Source: Pseudomonadota bacterium
Lineage (GTDB): Bacteria; Pseudomonadota; Gammaproteobacteria; Burkholderiales; Burkholderiaceae_B
Reading direction: 5' to 3'
Length of the DNA: 64,000 bases
Assembly: GCA_023440825.1 (NCBI GenBank)
Contig: JAEXRL010000023.1
Span: 1 to 64,000, forward strand
The notes under the pieces are model-generated. The model ran no database searches. It was not told where the DNA came from and worked only from the letters and a program-made list of their open reading frames with translations. The position numbers and the translations under genes were made by a program. This document shows, piece after piece, positions 17,508 through 27,287 of the stretch (positions are counted from its first letter, which is position 1; every line of letters begins with the position of its first letter).

Positions 17508-20345
17508 TTAGCCCGAATTTCGCAAGCCCGCCGCGATCCCGTTAATGGTGAGATGAATAACGTGTTCGCTATTTACGCTATTCGAGGCTTTTTTTCGTGA
17601 TTTGCTATCGCTATCACGATAGCGACGCAAAAGCTCGACCTGTAAGTGGTTGAGCGGGTCAATGTAGGCGAAGCGTTCGGTTAGAGCATCTTGTAGTGCC
17701 TGGTCTTTGGCCAGCAGTTCATGCCCGCAGATCTTTTTGAACAAGGCCACGGTTAACTCGAATTCCGCTTTAATCTGCTCGAAGACGCGTTCGCGCAGGG
17801 CACTGTCTGCTACCAAGCCGGCATATTTGCTACCAATATCCAAATCGGTTTTAGCTAAAACCTGTTCCATATTGGAGAGCAGAGTGCGGAAGAACGGCCA
17901 GGACTGAGCCATGTCCTGTAGTTGCGTTAAACGCTTTTCTGGGGTGCTTTTATCGTCGCCAGTGCCATGCATTATGTACTCATTTAAGGCAGTACCCACT
18001 CCATACCAGCCAGGAATAGGCAAACGACACTGTGCCCAGGAAAAGCCCCAAGGTATGGCCCGTAAGTCTTGTATGGTTTGCGTGGTTTTACGCGAAGAAG
18101 GGCGCGAGCCTATATTGAGCTGGGCGATTTCCCGTATGGGTGTGGATTCAAAAAAGTACTGCTCAAAACCAGGGGTGTCATAGACTAGGTCACGATAGCT
18201 ATGTTCTGCCTTGGCAGACATCCATGCCATGGCCTGACCGTATCGGCTAATGTGTGCCTCATCCGTGTGTGTTGCCTGCTTCGGGCTTGCTAGGCTGGCT
18301 TCAAGGGTGGCAGAGACGAATAGCTCCAGATGCCAATGGCCCACTTCCGCGTCTTTATAGCGGCTTTGAATCATTTCACCTTGCTCTGTGAGCCGAATTT
18401 GACCGTTCACGGTGCCGGGTGGCTGAGCCAAAATGGCGTCAAAGCTGGAGCCGCCTCCGCGCCCCACCGAGCCACCGCGGCCATGGAACAGGCGCAGGCG
18501 TATTTTGCGTCGACTGAATACTTGGGCAAAGTCTCGCTCTGCCTGATACAGCGTCCAGTTGGATGTCAGGTAACCACCGTCTTTATTGCTATCTGAATAG
18601 CCCAGCATAACTTCCTGCACACTGTCGTGTACATCGCGTAAACGATGCCGAATTTCTGGCAAATCCAGCCAGCGAGTCATGATTTCCGGACCACGTTCCA
18701 AGTCGGGTATGGTTTCAAACAAAGGCACTACCATCAGACCTTTTTCTTCGGGCTTTTTGGACTCGGGAACGATGAGGCCGGTTTCTTGTTGCAGTACCAG
18801 AACTTCTAGTAAGTCGCTCAGAGTCTCGGTATGCGAGACAATGCTTTGTTCAATAGCGCGTGCTCCAAAGCGTAGTCGACACTGGGCGGCCATACGCAAA
18901 ATGGCCAGCTCTTTTTCCGTCTCTGCGCTGTAGCGGTACCAGGGAGATACCAAGGGGCGTTTGTTTTTAAGCTCTTGGCGTAGCAGGCTAATGCGATCTT
19001 CTTCATCCAGCTTGTGGTATTGCACCAACTGGCCTTTGTACTCGGTGCTGGCTACGCGGAACAGCTCGTCCAGTACGCGTTCGTGTACGTCGGAGCTTTG
19101 GCGTAAGTCCAGTGTGGCAAGGTGGAAACCAAACACTTCTACGGCCTGAATGAGAGGCTGTAGACGCAAGTCGGCGATGGGGCCACCGTAGTGCGCAGAT
19201 AAAGAGTCAGCCACGGTTTGCAGGTCCGCTTGTAGCGCTTTGGGGCTGTTATAGGCTTGAGTTTGGTAAGTGTGACGATCGGCCAGTTGTCGGCCTAATA
19301 GTTGTACTGAGGTGGCGGCCAGACGTGCATAAATATGGATCAGGCTGCGACGATAGGGTTCGTCGACACGGTGTGGGGAGGGGTCTAGGCTGCTTTTGGA
19401 TAATTGCAACAGCTCAGCACTGACTTCGGTCAGGCCATCAGATACAGAGATCTCTGTGGCGAGCGCTTTGACCTCTTGCAAGTAATGGCGTAAGGCATAG
19501 GCGCTTTGACGCTGTAGGGCTTCTTGCATGGTGTGCTGATCGACATTCGGATTGCCATCGCGATCTCCACCAATCCAGCTACCCATACGTAAAAAAGCGG
19601 GCAAGACCGGGGAGCTTTCAGCTAGGGCGGATTTTTGTGGTTTGCTCAGCAGTAGATCCAGATCTTTGTAAACACGGGGGATAGATGGCAAAAATGTGGT
19701 GTTGTAGTAGGCCAGCGCGTTATCAATTTCATCTAGTACAGTCAGTTTGTGCTCGCGCAGCATACGAGTTTGCCAGAGCAGGGCAACCAGACCATTTAGG
19801 TGTGCCTGTGCTTGATAACGTCCTTGTTCGTGCTGAGCGGTATCTAGCTTGCGTAATTGCTCGGCAATGGCCATATGTACGGCTAAGGTGCTTTGACGCT
19901 GCACTTCTGTTGGGTGTGCGGTCAAGACCGGCATAACACGGGCTTGTTGTAGATATCGACGGATACGATTGGGGCTTAGACCCTGATCCAGCAAGGCTTT
20001 TACGGCGTGTTGCAAGCTACCGGGTGTCTGCTCTGGGGGGGCTTGGTGGCGGCGGCGATTCTGGTCCCGATCTTCGGCAATATTGGATAGGTGTAAAAAG
20101 TAAGCGAAGGCCCTGGCCACTGAGCGAGCTTGGGTTGCGGACAGCTTGGGTATGCTTTTTTCGAGTATTTCTGCCATAGCCGGGTCGTGCGCGCGCCGAA
20201 AGCCAACAGCCGAGCGACGCAGGGATTCCACCATATTGAAGGTGGCACGTCCTTCTGTCTCACGGATCACATCGCCTAGGGCCTTACCCAGAAAACGGAT
20301 ATCCTGTCGCAGTGGTGTGGATACCCCGTTTGCTTTGTCCTGCAT
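17508..20345 (-). CDS. ppc: phosphoenolpyruvate carboxylase
   Basis: Carboxylates PEP to oxaloacetate to refill the TCA cycle. Start set at ATG 20345 (MQDKANG, 945 residues), with AAGGAG seven bases upstream; the longer frame adds 12 residues without support. Motifs in order: VLTAHPTEVQR (catalytic His near 141), GGDRDGNPNV, the bicarbonate/PEP-site FHGRGGSVGRGGG near 590, and a C-terminus TINGIAAGLRNSG that is the usual Ppc end. It is divergent from ilvD; both promoters lie in the 159-base gap. Confidence 0.97.
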   Translation of the reverse strand: MQDKANGVSTPLRQDIRFLGKALGDVIRETEGRATFNMVESLRRSAVGFRRAHDPAMAEILEKSIPKLSATQARSVARAFAYFLHLSNIAEDRDQNRRRHQAPPEQTPGSLQHAVKALLDQGLSPNRIRRYLQQARVMPVLTAHPTEVQRQSTLAVHMAIAEQLRKLDTAQHEQGRYQAQAHLNGLVALLWQTRMLREHKLTVLDEIDNALAYYNTTFLPSIPRVYKDLDLLLSKPQKSALAESSPVLPAFLRMGSWIGGDRDGNPNVDQHTMQEALQRQSAYALRHYLQEVKALATEISVSDGLTEVSAELLQLSKSSLDPSPHRVDEPYRRSLIHIYARLAATSVQLLGRQLADRHTYQTQAYNSPKALQADLQTVADSLSAHYGGPIADLRLQPLIQAVEVFGFHLATLDLRQSSDVHERVLDELFRVASTEYKGQLVQYHKLDEEDRISLLRQELKNKRPLVSPWYRYSAETEKELAILRMAAQCRLRFGARAIEQSIVSHTETLSDLLEVLVLQQETGLIVPESKKPEEKGLMVVPLFETIPDLERGPEIMTRWLDLPEIRHRLRDVHDSVQEVMLGYSDSNKDGGYLTSNWTLYQAERDFAQVFSRRKIRLRLFHGRGGSVGRGGGSSFDAILAQPPGTVNGQIRLTEQGEMIQSRYKDAEVGHWHLELFVSATLEASLASPKQATHTDEAHISRYGQAMAWMSAKAEHSYRDLVYDTPGFEQYFFESTPIREIAQLNIGSRPSSRKTTQTIQDLRAIPWGFSWAQCRLPIPGWYGVGTALNEYIMHGTGDDKSTPEKRLTQLQDMAQSWPFFRTLLSNMEQVLAKTDLDIGSKYAGLVADSALRERVFEQIKAEFELTVALFKKICGHELLAKDQALQDALTERFAYIDPLNHLQVELLRRYRDSDSKSRKKASNSVNSEHVIHLTINGIAAGLRNSG

Positions 20346-20504
20346 ATGGCACTCCTTGCTAGAGTTGAGAAAATAGATCAATGTATGCGATATATTCGTA
20401 GTTTTACAGGAAAACTAGCCTGCGTAGCAGTGATGTACTACACATAAAGTCGCAGACCCGATTATCATAAACGTCTTTACGTCTATTTTTGTCCAGAGAT
20501 TGCA

Positions 20505-22364
20505 ATGCCTCAGTATCGTTCTCGTACGTCCACGCATGGGCGGAATATGGCTGGTGCGCGTGCCTTGTGGCGTGCTACCGGCATGAAAGATGAAGACTTC
20601 AGTAAGCCTATTATTGCGGTCGTCAACTCATTTACCCAGTTTGTGCCCGGTCACGTGCACTTAAAAGATATGGGCCAGTTGGTCGCGCGCCAGATTGAGG
20701 CCGCGGGTGGAGTAGCGAAGGAATTCAACACGATTGCCGTGGATGATGGAATTGCCATGGGGCACGGGGGTATGTTGTATTCCCTGCCATCTCGCGAATT
20801 GATTGCTGATTCGGTGGAGTACATGGTGAATGCGCATTGTGCCGATGCCATGGTGTGTATTTCCAACTGCGACAAAATTACCCCCGGCATGTTAATGGCC
20901 GCTATGCGTTTGAATATTCCTGCGGTCTTTGTCTCGGGCGGACCGATGGAAGCCGGTAAGGTGTACTCGCCTGACGGTAAAACCGTGGTGCAAAAGCTGG
21001 ATCTGATTGATGCCATGATTCAGGCTGCCGACCCTAACGTGAGCGATGAGCAAGCGGCCGAGGTAGAGCGTAGTGCCTGTCCTACCTGTGGCTCTTGCTC
21101 GGGTATGTTTACCGCCAACTCCATGAACTGTTTGACCGAAGCGCTAGGCCTGGCCTTACCGGGTAATGGCTCTATTGTGGCAACACATAAGCGTCGCCAA
21201 GGTTTGTTTGAGCGTGCGGGTCATTTGATTGTGGATCTGGCCAAGCGCTACTACGAACAGGATGACGAGTCGGTGCTGCCGCGTAATATCGCTACCTTTG
21301 AAGCCTTTGAGAACGTGATGGCTTTAGATGTTGCCATGGGTGGGTCGACCAATACAGTCTTGCACTTGCTAGCGGCCGCTCAGGAGGCTGAGGTGGACTT
21401 CACCATGGCTGACATTGACCGCATTTCGCGTCGTGTGCCGTGCCTGTGTAAGGTCGCACCGGCTACCCAGCAATACCACATGGAAGACGTACACCGTGCG
21501 GGTGGCATTATGGGGATTTTGGGAGAGCTGGGGCGTGCTGGACTCTTGAATCTGGATGTCGGCAATATTCATGCGGGCACGCTGGGTGAAGCCATCCGCC
21601 GCTGGGATGTGATGGGCGATAATGTAAAAGCAATTAGTGATTTTTACCGCTCTTCGCCTGGTGGCATTCCCACTCAGGTTGCCTTTAGTCAGGATCGTTA
21701 CTACGAAACCCTGGATACCGATCGTGAGTCCGGGTGTATCCGTAGCAAAGAGCATGCGTACTCTCAGGACGGTGGCTTAGCTGTGTTGTATGGCAATGTG
21801 GCGATTAATGGCTGCATAGTGAAAACAGCCGGCGTGGATGAAAGCATACTGAAGTTTACGGGTAAGGCGCGCGTCTTTGAAAGTCAGGAAGATTCGGTAA
21901 CTGCCATTTTGGACGGGGTGGTTAAAGCGGGTGATGTCGTGATTATTCGTTACGAAGGGCCTAAGGGCGGACCTGGTATGCAGGAAATGCTGTATCCCAC
22001 GTCCTACCTGAAATCCATGGGCTTGGGTCAGAGTACCGCTTTGTTAACCGACGGTCGCTTTTCAGGCGGTTCTTCAGGTTTGGTCATCGGGCATGCCTCA
22101 CCCGAGGCAGCAGAAGGCGGGAACATTGGTTTGATTCAAGATGGTGACACCATCGAGATTGATATCCCTGCCCGTACTATTCATTTGGCTGTTAGCGATG
22201 AGCAGTTGGCACAGCGTCGTGAGCAAATGCAAGCGCGTGGTCGCGATGCCTGGAAGCCTGTGAATCGTGAGCGCGTGGTATCACAGGCTCTAAAAGCCTA
22301 CGCTGCTTTAGCGACCTCTGCCGACCGTGGTGCGGTACGTGATGTCTCGCAATTAGAGCGCTAA
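20505..22364 (+). CDS. ilvD: dihydroxy-acid dehydratase IlvD
   Basis: Fe-S dehydratase of branched-chain amino-acid synthesis (dihydroxy-isovalerate to ketoisovalerate). Length 619 is normal. Cluster-binding cysteines are visible in ISNCDKITPGML (about 122) and CPTCGSCSGMFTANSMNCL (about 192-210), characteristic of the 4Fe-4S IlvD form. The start MPQYRSRTSTHGRNMAGARALW is the common N-terminus. Ends at a strong terminator (22388). It is monocistronic here; no other ilv gene lies in the window. Confidence 0.97.
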   Translation: MPQYRSRTSTHGRNMAGARALWRATGMKDEDFSKPIIAVVNSFTQFVPGHVHLKDMGQLVARQIEAAGGVAKEFNTIAVDDGIAMGHGGMLYSLPSRELIADSVEYMVNAHCADAMVCISNCDKITPGMLMAAMRLNIPAVFVSGGPMEAGKVYSPDGKTVVQKLDLIDAMIQAADPNVSDEQAAEVERSACPTCGSCSGMFTANSMNCLTEALGLALPGNGSIVATHKRRQGLFERAGHLIVDLAKRYYEQDDESVLPRNIATFEAFENVMALDVAMGGSTNTVLHLLAAAQEAEVDFTMADIDRISRRVPCLCKVAPATQQYHMEDVHRAGGIMGILGELGRAGLLNLDVGNIHAGTLGEAIRRWDVMGDNVKAISDFYRSSPGGIPTQVAFSQDRYYETLDTDRESGCIRSKEHAYSQDGGLAVLYGNVAINGCIVKTAGVDESILKFTGKARVFESQEDSVTAILDGVVKAGDVVIIRYEGPKGGPGMQEMLYPTSYLKSMGLGQSTALLTDGRFSGGSSGLVIGHASPEAAEGGNIGLIQDGDTIEIDIPARTIHLAVSDEQLAQRREQMQARGRDAWKPVNRERVVSQALKAYAALATSADRGAVRDVSQLER

Positions 22365-22387
22365 GCGTACCCTAGTGTTCGTGCACA

Positions 22388-22424
22388 CACCCCGATAGCG
22401 TTGCCGCTATCGGGGTGTTTTTTT
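22388..22424 (+). terminator. Rho-independent terminator of ilvD
   Basis: Perfect 13-bp stem CACCCCGATAGCG / CGCTATCGGGGTG, TTGC loop, then seven T. Confidence 0.93.
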
Positions 22425-22494
22425 GCCAGTTACAATATTATGCCTTTCTGTCTTTTACAATGTGTCTGTATGTCACCGCCCTTATGAGTACCTT

Positions 22495-23322
22495 ATGACT
22501 GAAGATCGTCGCCACATCCAGCAACAAATACGCCAGGCACTAAGTGTCAGCGACACTTTTGATGTGCAGGTTGAGCTTGCCAAGCGAATAGATTTTTTGC
22601 AATCGGCTATGCGTAAGGCTAACTGTTTTACCCTTGTGTTAGGGATTAGCGGGGGCGTGGACTCCTTAGTGGCAGGCTGTTTAGCGCAGCGTGCCGTGAC
22701 CGCTTTGCGCGAGCAAGGCCAGGCAGCTCAGTTTATAGCTGTGCGCTTACCGTATGGTGTGCAGGCCGATGAGCAAGATGCGCAGGCTGGCCTGAACCTT
22801 ATCCAGCCTGACCAGACCTTGGTGGTTAACGTGCAGCCGGCCACGGATGCGATGCTGGCCGAACTATTGCGCTCTGGGTTGAGCTTTCGCGATCCCCAGC
22901 AGCAAGACTTTTTGCTCGGTAATATCAAGGCTCGTGAGCGTATGGTGGCGCAGTATGCTATTGCTGGAGCACATGGCGGCCTAGTGCTTGGGACGGATCA
23001 TGCCGCCGAGGCCTTAATGGGGTTTTTCACCAAATTTGGGGATGGTGCCGCCGATCTAATGCCCCTGGGCGGATTAAACAAACGACGTGTGCGTGCTTTA
23101 GGTACGGCGATGGGTGGCAGTCACGAACTGGTGTACAAAGTGCCCACCGCGGACTTGGAGTCCTTGACGCCATTAAAGCCAGATGAGGACTCGTTCGGGG
23201 TCAGTTACGATCAGATCGATGATTTTCTTGAGGGTCTGCCTGTGCCCGATGAGGTCAGTGACATTATTATTCGCACCTATCGCGCGTCTGCTCATAAGCG
23301 TACCGTACCGCCCATACCGTAG
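22495..23322 (+). CDS. nadE: NH3-dependent NAD+ synthetase NadE
   Basis: Amidates nicotinic-acid adenine dinucleotide to NAD+ with ATP and ammonia. The PP-loop is ISGGVDSLVAG (near residue 52), followed by VRLPYGVQADEQDAQ and VLGTDHAAEALMGFFTKFGDGAADLMPLGGLNKRRVR (two stretches, residues about 165-200) that bind the deamido-NAD. No glutaminase domain, so ammonia-dependent. Start at ATG 22495 (MTEDRRHIQQQ, 275 residues); the frame is open further upstream but overlaps the ilvD terminator, so the shorter form is preferred. Confidence 0.94.
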   Translation: MTEDRRHIQQQIRQALSVSDTFDVQVELAKRIDFLQSAMRKANCFTLVLGISGGVDSLVAGCLAQRAVTALREQGQAAQFIAVRLPYGVQADEQDAQAGLNLIQPDQTLVVNVQPATDAMLAELLRSGLSFRDPQQQDFLLGNIKARERMVAQYAIAGAHGGLVLGTDHAAEALMGFFTKFGDGAADLMPLGGLNKRRVRALGTAMGGSHELVYKVPTADLESLTPLKPDEDSFGVSYDQIDDFLEGLPVPDEVSDIIIRTYRASAHKRTVPPIP

Positions 23323-23446
23323 TTCAGCATGTGCTTTTTTATTTTTTGCCACAGCCTAAGCGAGTAAATTTTTGATAGGCCTTAAGGGCCTTCTCGTGCT
23401 ATGGTCAAAAACCTGCTTTCTGACAGTGAGTTGAACACGAGACATC

Positions 23447-24523
23447 ATGCAGCCTGTACTTCCCGCCTATCTTATTGCTCGCTGGTTACTCATACTGGTT
23501 CTGCTGGTTGGCCTCTATTTTTTGAGTGGCTTTCTGGTGCCTGTATTGGCCGCCCTCATTATCGGTCTGGCTTCGTGGCCTGCCTATAAACGTTTACTGG
23601 TGTATTGTAACGATCGCACCACGCTGGCCGCCAGTATTGCGCTGTTGCTCATTACCGTTGTTCTGATTGTGCCTTTGTCCATGGCTTTGTCGTTTGCCAT
23701 CAAAGAGGCCAGCGGCTTTATTACCTGGGCCTTGAGTGTGAATCGTTTCGGCGCGCCGGTGCCAGACTGGATCAAATCGCTGCCTTTGGTGGGGGAACGT
23801 CTGAATGAGTACTGGCGGGTCTATCTGGGTGAGCCGCATGCCTTAGGCGAACTGGTGGAAATGGTGAGTGGGCAGCATCTGGGTAATATCTACCGCATGG
23901 TGCTGTCGGCCACGGGGAACGTGTTTCATTTGTTGTTGACTGTGCTTTTTATGTTGATCACCCTGTTTTTTATTTATAAAGATGGTGATCGCCTCTTAGG
24001 GCAGTTGGATATAGTCGGTGAGCGTGTTTTGCCCGAGCGCTGGCAACGTTTTTCCCGGGTAGTGCCTGCTACGGTGAACTCCACCGTAACGGGTATGGGC
24101 CTGATCGCGCTGGGTGAGGGCGTGGTGCTGGGAGTGGCTTACTGGATAGCCGGAGTGCCATCGCCAGTCTTGCTGGGGGTGATGACCGGTGTGATGGCCT
24201 TGGTTCCTGGCGGTGCTCCCCTGTCCTTTACTCTGGTGTCCCTGTACTTGGTGGGCTCAGGGCAAGTGGTGGCCGGTGTGGCCTTATTCTTATGGGGCTC
24301 TATAGAGCTATTTATCGTAGATAAAACCTTGCGCCCACGTCTGGTAGGGGGGCCCGTAAAGCTGCCATTCTTACCCACTTTTTTTGGCTTGGTCGGTGGC
24401 GTACAAACCATGGGGCTGGTTGGCCTGTTCATAGGGCCCGTGCTAATGGCTTTATTGGTGGCTATCTGGCGTGAGTGGATACTGAATGGTTCTAAGCTGG
24501 ACGATGATGTGCCGTCTGCATAA
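23447..24523 (+). CDS. AI-2E family transporter (PerM/YdiK-like)
   Basis: Inner-membrane protein of 358 residues with about seven to eight hydrophobic helices arranged as two N-terminal pairs, a soluble middle stretch (about 110-150), and a C-terminal bundle with VPGGAPLSFTLVSLYLVG and LRPRLVGGPVKLPFLPTFFGLVGG, the conserved region of the family. Members include TqsA (autoinducer-2 export) and Na+/H+ antiporters, so the substrate is open. It ends at a hairpin shared with the convergent aldehyde dehydrogenase gene. Confidence 0.88.
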   Translation: MQPVLPAYLIARWLLILVLLVGLYFLSGFLVPVLAALIIGLASWPAYKRLLVYCNDRTTLAASIALLLITVVLIVPLSMALSFAIKEASGFITWALSVNRFGAPVPDWIKSLPLVGERLNEYWRVYLGEPHALGELVEMVSGQHLGNIYRMVLSATGNVFHLLLTVLFMLITLFFIYKDGDRLLGQLDIVGERVLPERWQRFSRVVPATVNSTVTGMGLIALGEGVVLGVAYWIAGVPSPVLLGVMTGVMALVPGGAPLSFTLVSLYLVGSGQVVAGVALFLWGSIELFIVDKTLRPRLVGGPVKLPFLPTFFGLVGGVQTMGLVGLFIGPVLMALLVAIWREWILNGSKLDDDVPSA

Positions 24524-24526
24524 CTA

Positions 24527-24551
24527 GAGCCAGCATATTGAGTGCTGGCTC
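24527..24551. terminator. bidirectional hairpin between convergent genes
   Basis: GAGCCAGCA and TGCTGGCTC form a 9-bp perfect stem with a 7-base loop, only four bases past one stop and eight before the other. It marks the border between core genes and the catabolic region. Confidence 0.65.
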
Positions 24552-24558
24552 GGGTTAA

Positions 24559-25992
24559 TTATTGCTGTTCGTAGCCCATGATGGCTTTGACTTCTAGGTA
24601 CTCTTTGAAGCCGAACTCGCCCCATTCGCGACCGTTTCCAGAGCGCTTGTAACCACCAAAGGGAGCAGAGACATCGGGGCCTGCTCCGTTGATGTGTACC
24701 ATGCCAGTACGCAACTGCGCTGCAATAGCACGTGCTTTGTTCATATCCTTGCTGTAGATGTAGCCAGCTAAGCCATATTCCGAATCGTTGGCGTAATCGA
24801 TGGCTTCTTGTTCACTGTCGTAGGGAATCAGGCAAAGGACAGGGCCAAAGATTTCCTCTTGTGCAATGCGCATCGAGTTTTGTACATCAGCAAATATAGT
24901 GGGTCTGACGAAATACCCTTCTGTGATGCCTTCAGGCTTACCCAAACCGCCAGATACTAGGCGAGCGCCTTCTGTTATACCTGCCTGGATCAGAGCCTGT
25001 ATGCGATCGAACTGCGTTTGATTCACTACTGGGCCCAGTCTTTTTTTATCGTCAGGGTTAAGGCTAGCTTGCTCAATACTTACGGCCTGCGCGTGCAAAA
25101 TCTGTATAGCCTGCTCTTGTTGCTCTCTAGGAATTAACAGTCGCGTAGGCGCATTACAGCTTTGTCCTGAGTTCAAAAAACATGCTTGCAGGCTTTGCTT
25201 CAATACGCTGGGCAGATCAGCATCACGTAGAATGATATTGGCAGATTTGCCTCCCAGCTCTTGAGCCACGCGCTTTACGCTGGGTGCTGCGTGTGTTGCG
25301 ACAGCAATACCGGCAGCCGTTGAGCCTGTGAAGCTGATCATGTCGATATCCGGGTGGCTTGCTAGGGCTTTACCCACCGGATCGCCTTGACCGTTGATTA
25401 AATTAAATACGCCGGCGGGTACTCCAGCATCGTGCATGATATCGGCTAATAAAATCGCGCTTAAAGCCGCTTGTTCGGAAGGTTTTAGGATGACACTACA
25501 CCCCGCGGCTAAAGCCGGAGCTACCTTACATAACACCTGGTTTAACGGCCAGTTCCAAGGGGTGATCATGCCTACAACGCCTATAGGCTCGTAGCAGATC
25601 GCGGTACCACGATTTACTGTTTGAAACTCGAAATTCTTTAGAATTCGTATGGCTTGTTTGATGTGCGCTGCGCCCATGGGAACCTGAGCGGCGCGAGCCA
25701 GCCACAAGGGGGCCCCCATTTCTGCGGAAACAGCCTGAGCCAGCTCTTCTTTTTTTTCTTCGTATTTATTCAGTATGGCTTCTAACAGCTCAATGCGCTC
25801 AGCGACTGAAGTGCGTGAGTACGTGTTGAAGGCGGCTCGGGCCGCTTTAACGGCAAGATCTACATCTTGCTCATTGCCTAAACGTAGTGTGCCTAGCGTC
25901 GTGGCGGTAGTGGGGCTGATTAATTCAAGTGTTTTGTTTCCGTGTGGCGGCACCCATTGCCCATTGATATAGAACTGATCCTGCTTATTCAT
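24559..25992 (-). CDS. aldehyde dehydrogenase, NAD(P)-dependent
   Basis: Oxidises an aldehyde to the acid. Start at ATG 25992 (MNKQDQFYINGQW, 477 residues) with GGAGG seven bases upstream. Motifs: ITPWNWPLNQVLCKVAPALAAG (cofactor strand), catalytic Glu in QELGGKSANIIL (about 244), Cys in NSGQSCNAPTRLL (about 278), and EEIFGPVLCLIPY. Together with the next gene (acyl-CoA dehydrogenase) and IclR regulator it makes a minus-strand unit divergent from the Bug-CaiB operon. Substrate unknown; an aldehyde formed in the same carboxylate pathway is a reasonable guess. Confidence 0.9.
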   Translation of the reverse strand: MNKQDQFYINGQWVPPHGNKTLELISPTTATTLGTLRLGNEQDVDLAVKAARAAFNTYSRTSVAERIELLEAILNKYEEKKEELAQAVSAEMGAPLWLARAAQVPMGAAHIKQAIRILKNFEFQTVNRGTAICYEPIGVVGMITPWNWPLNQVLCKVAPALAAGCSVILKPSEQAALSAILLADIMHDAGVPAGVFNLINGQGDPVGKALASHPDIDMISFTGSTAAGIAVATHAAPSVKRVAQELGGKSANIILRDADLPSVLKQSLQACFLNSGQSCNAPTRLLIPREQQEQAIQILHAQAVSIEQASLNPDDKKRLGPVVNQTQFDRIQALIQAGITEGARLVSGGLGKPEGITEGYFVRPTIFADVQNSMRIAQEEIFGPVLCLIPYDSEQEAIDYANDSEYGLAGYIYSKDMNKARAIAAQLRTGMVHINGAGPDVSAPFGGYKRSGNGREWGEFGFKEYLEVKAIMGYEQQ

Positions 25993-26067
25993 ACCGTCCT
26001 CCTTAGAGTAGGTGACTGTAGAGAGCAGCTCGCCACGTCCTGCAAGGATAGGCAAGCTGCCCAATGA

Positions 26068-27243
26068 TTAAAACTGTACGCTTTCGTCGCGCTGAATTAA
26101 ATGCTTGGCGATGATGACTTGCTGAATTTGAGTGGTGCCTTCATACAAGCGAAGTAAACGTACGTCGCGGTAAAAGCGCTCTACCTTGTACTCGCTGATG
26201 TATCCAGCTCCACCATGGATTTGTACTGCTCGATCAGCTACCCTGCCAACCATCTCGGTGCAGAACATTTTGGTGCATGCAGCGGCCATACTAAGCTCAT
26301 CGTTGCGCGCGCCTACGGGATTTTGGTCGTATTGGCGAGCTGCCTCTTTAAGCATAGACATAGCAGCGAACAGTTCAGCCTGGCTATCGGCTAGCATGCC
26401 TTGAATAAGCTGGAATTGAGCGATAGGTTGTCCAAATTGCTGGCGTTCTTTGGCATAGGTGACGGCATCCCGGATGAGACGATCAGCCATACCGCAGGCT
26501 TGCGCAGCGATGTGCAAACGACCTCGGTCTAGCACTTTCATGGCGGTGTAAAAACCCCGACCAGGTACGCCACCAATAATGTTTTCTGCTTTTACTTTCA
26601 CGTCATCGAGTATGACGTCAGCCGTCAAGGTGCCGCGTTGCCCCATTTTTTGATCTGCCTTGCCTACGGTTAGACCAGGAGAGTCGGCAGGCACGATAAA
26701 AGCACTGATACCGCGTGCTCCATCATCGCTGGTACGAGCCATCAGGGTGAAAGCACCTGCGCGATTGGCATTGGTAATAAAGCGTTTTGTGCCATTGATG
26801 ATGTAATGGTCACCATCTTTGACTGCACGGGTTTGTATGGCTGCTGCGTCTGAACCCGTACCTGGCTCTGTCAGAGCAAAGGATACGGTGATATCTCCCG
26901 AGGCAAACTTGGGCAGCCAATAGGCTTTTTGTTCTTCCGTGCCGTCCATGAGCACCCCTTGGGAGCCTATGCCTACGTTGGTTCCGAACACTGATCGGAA
27001 CGCAAAAGAGGTGTGGCCGATATCGTAAATGACCTCGCACTCTTGCTCCATGGACAGCCCAATACCGCCGTACTCTTCCGGAATGGATAGGCCATATAAG
27101 CCCAGCTCTTTGATGTCGTCGATGATGTCCGTGGGTACGGCGTCATTTTCTTCGACTTGGTTTTCGGCTGGCATAAGACGTTCAACGATAAATCGTTGCA
27201 GCACTGCTCGGAGTAATCCGAATGATTCTTGATCTAAAGCCAT
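26068..27243 (-). CDS. acyl-CoA dehydrogenase
   Basis: FAD enzyme forming a 2,3-double bond in an acyl-CoA. Start ATG 27243 (MALDQESFGLL, 391 residues) with a GGAGCGAG ribosome-binding site; the ATG at 27261 lacks one. Conserved blocks: FALTEPGTGSDAAAIQTRAV, YIINGTKRFITNANRA, FGQPIAQFQ, QIHGGAGYISEYKVERFYRDVR (split at FYRDVR), and LYEGTTQIQQ, which carries the usual catalytic Glu near 366. Most like short-chain/branched-chain or glutaryl-type enzymes; specificity cannot be told. 75 bases upstream of the aldehyde dehydrogenase gene. Confidence 0.92.
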   Translation of the reverse strand: MALDQESFGLLRAVLQRFIVERLMPAENQVEENDAVPTDIIDDIKELGLYGLSIPEEYGGIGLSMEQECEVIYDIGHTSFAFRSVFGTNVGIGSQGVLMDGTEEQKAYWLPKFASGDITVSFALTEPGTGSDAAAIQTRAVKDGDHYIINGTKRFITNANRAGAFTLMARTSDDGARGISAFIVPADSPGLTVGKADQKMGQRGTLTADVILDDVKVKAENIIGGVPGRGFYTAMKVLDRGRLHIAAQACGMADRLIRDAVTYAKERQQFGQPIAQFQLIQGMLADSQAELFAAMSMLKEAARQYDQNPVGARNDELSMAAACTKMFCTEMVGRVADRAVQIHGGAGYISEYKVERFYRDVRLLRLYEGTTQIQQVIIAKHLIQRDESVQF

Positions 27244-27287
27244 TGTTGTTTCTCGCTCCATGTGTGATGGGTGTTGTTAAGACTGAA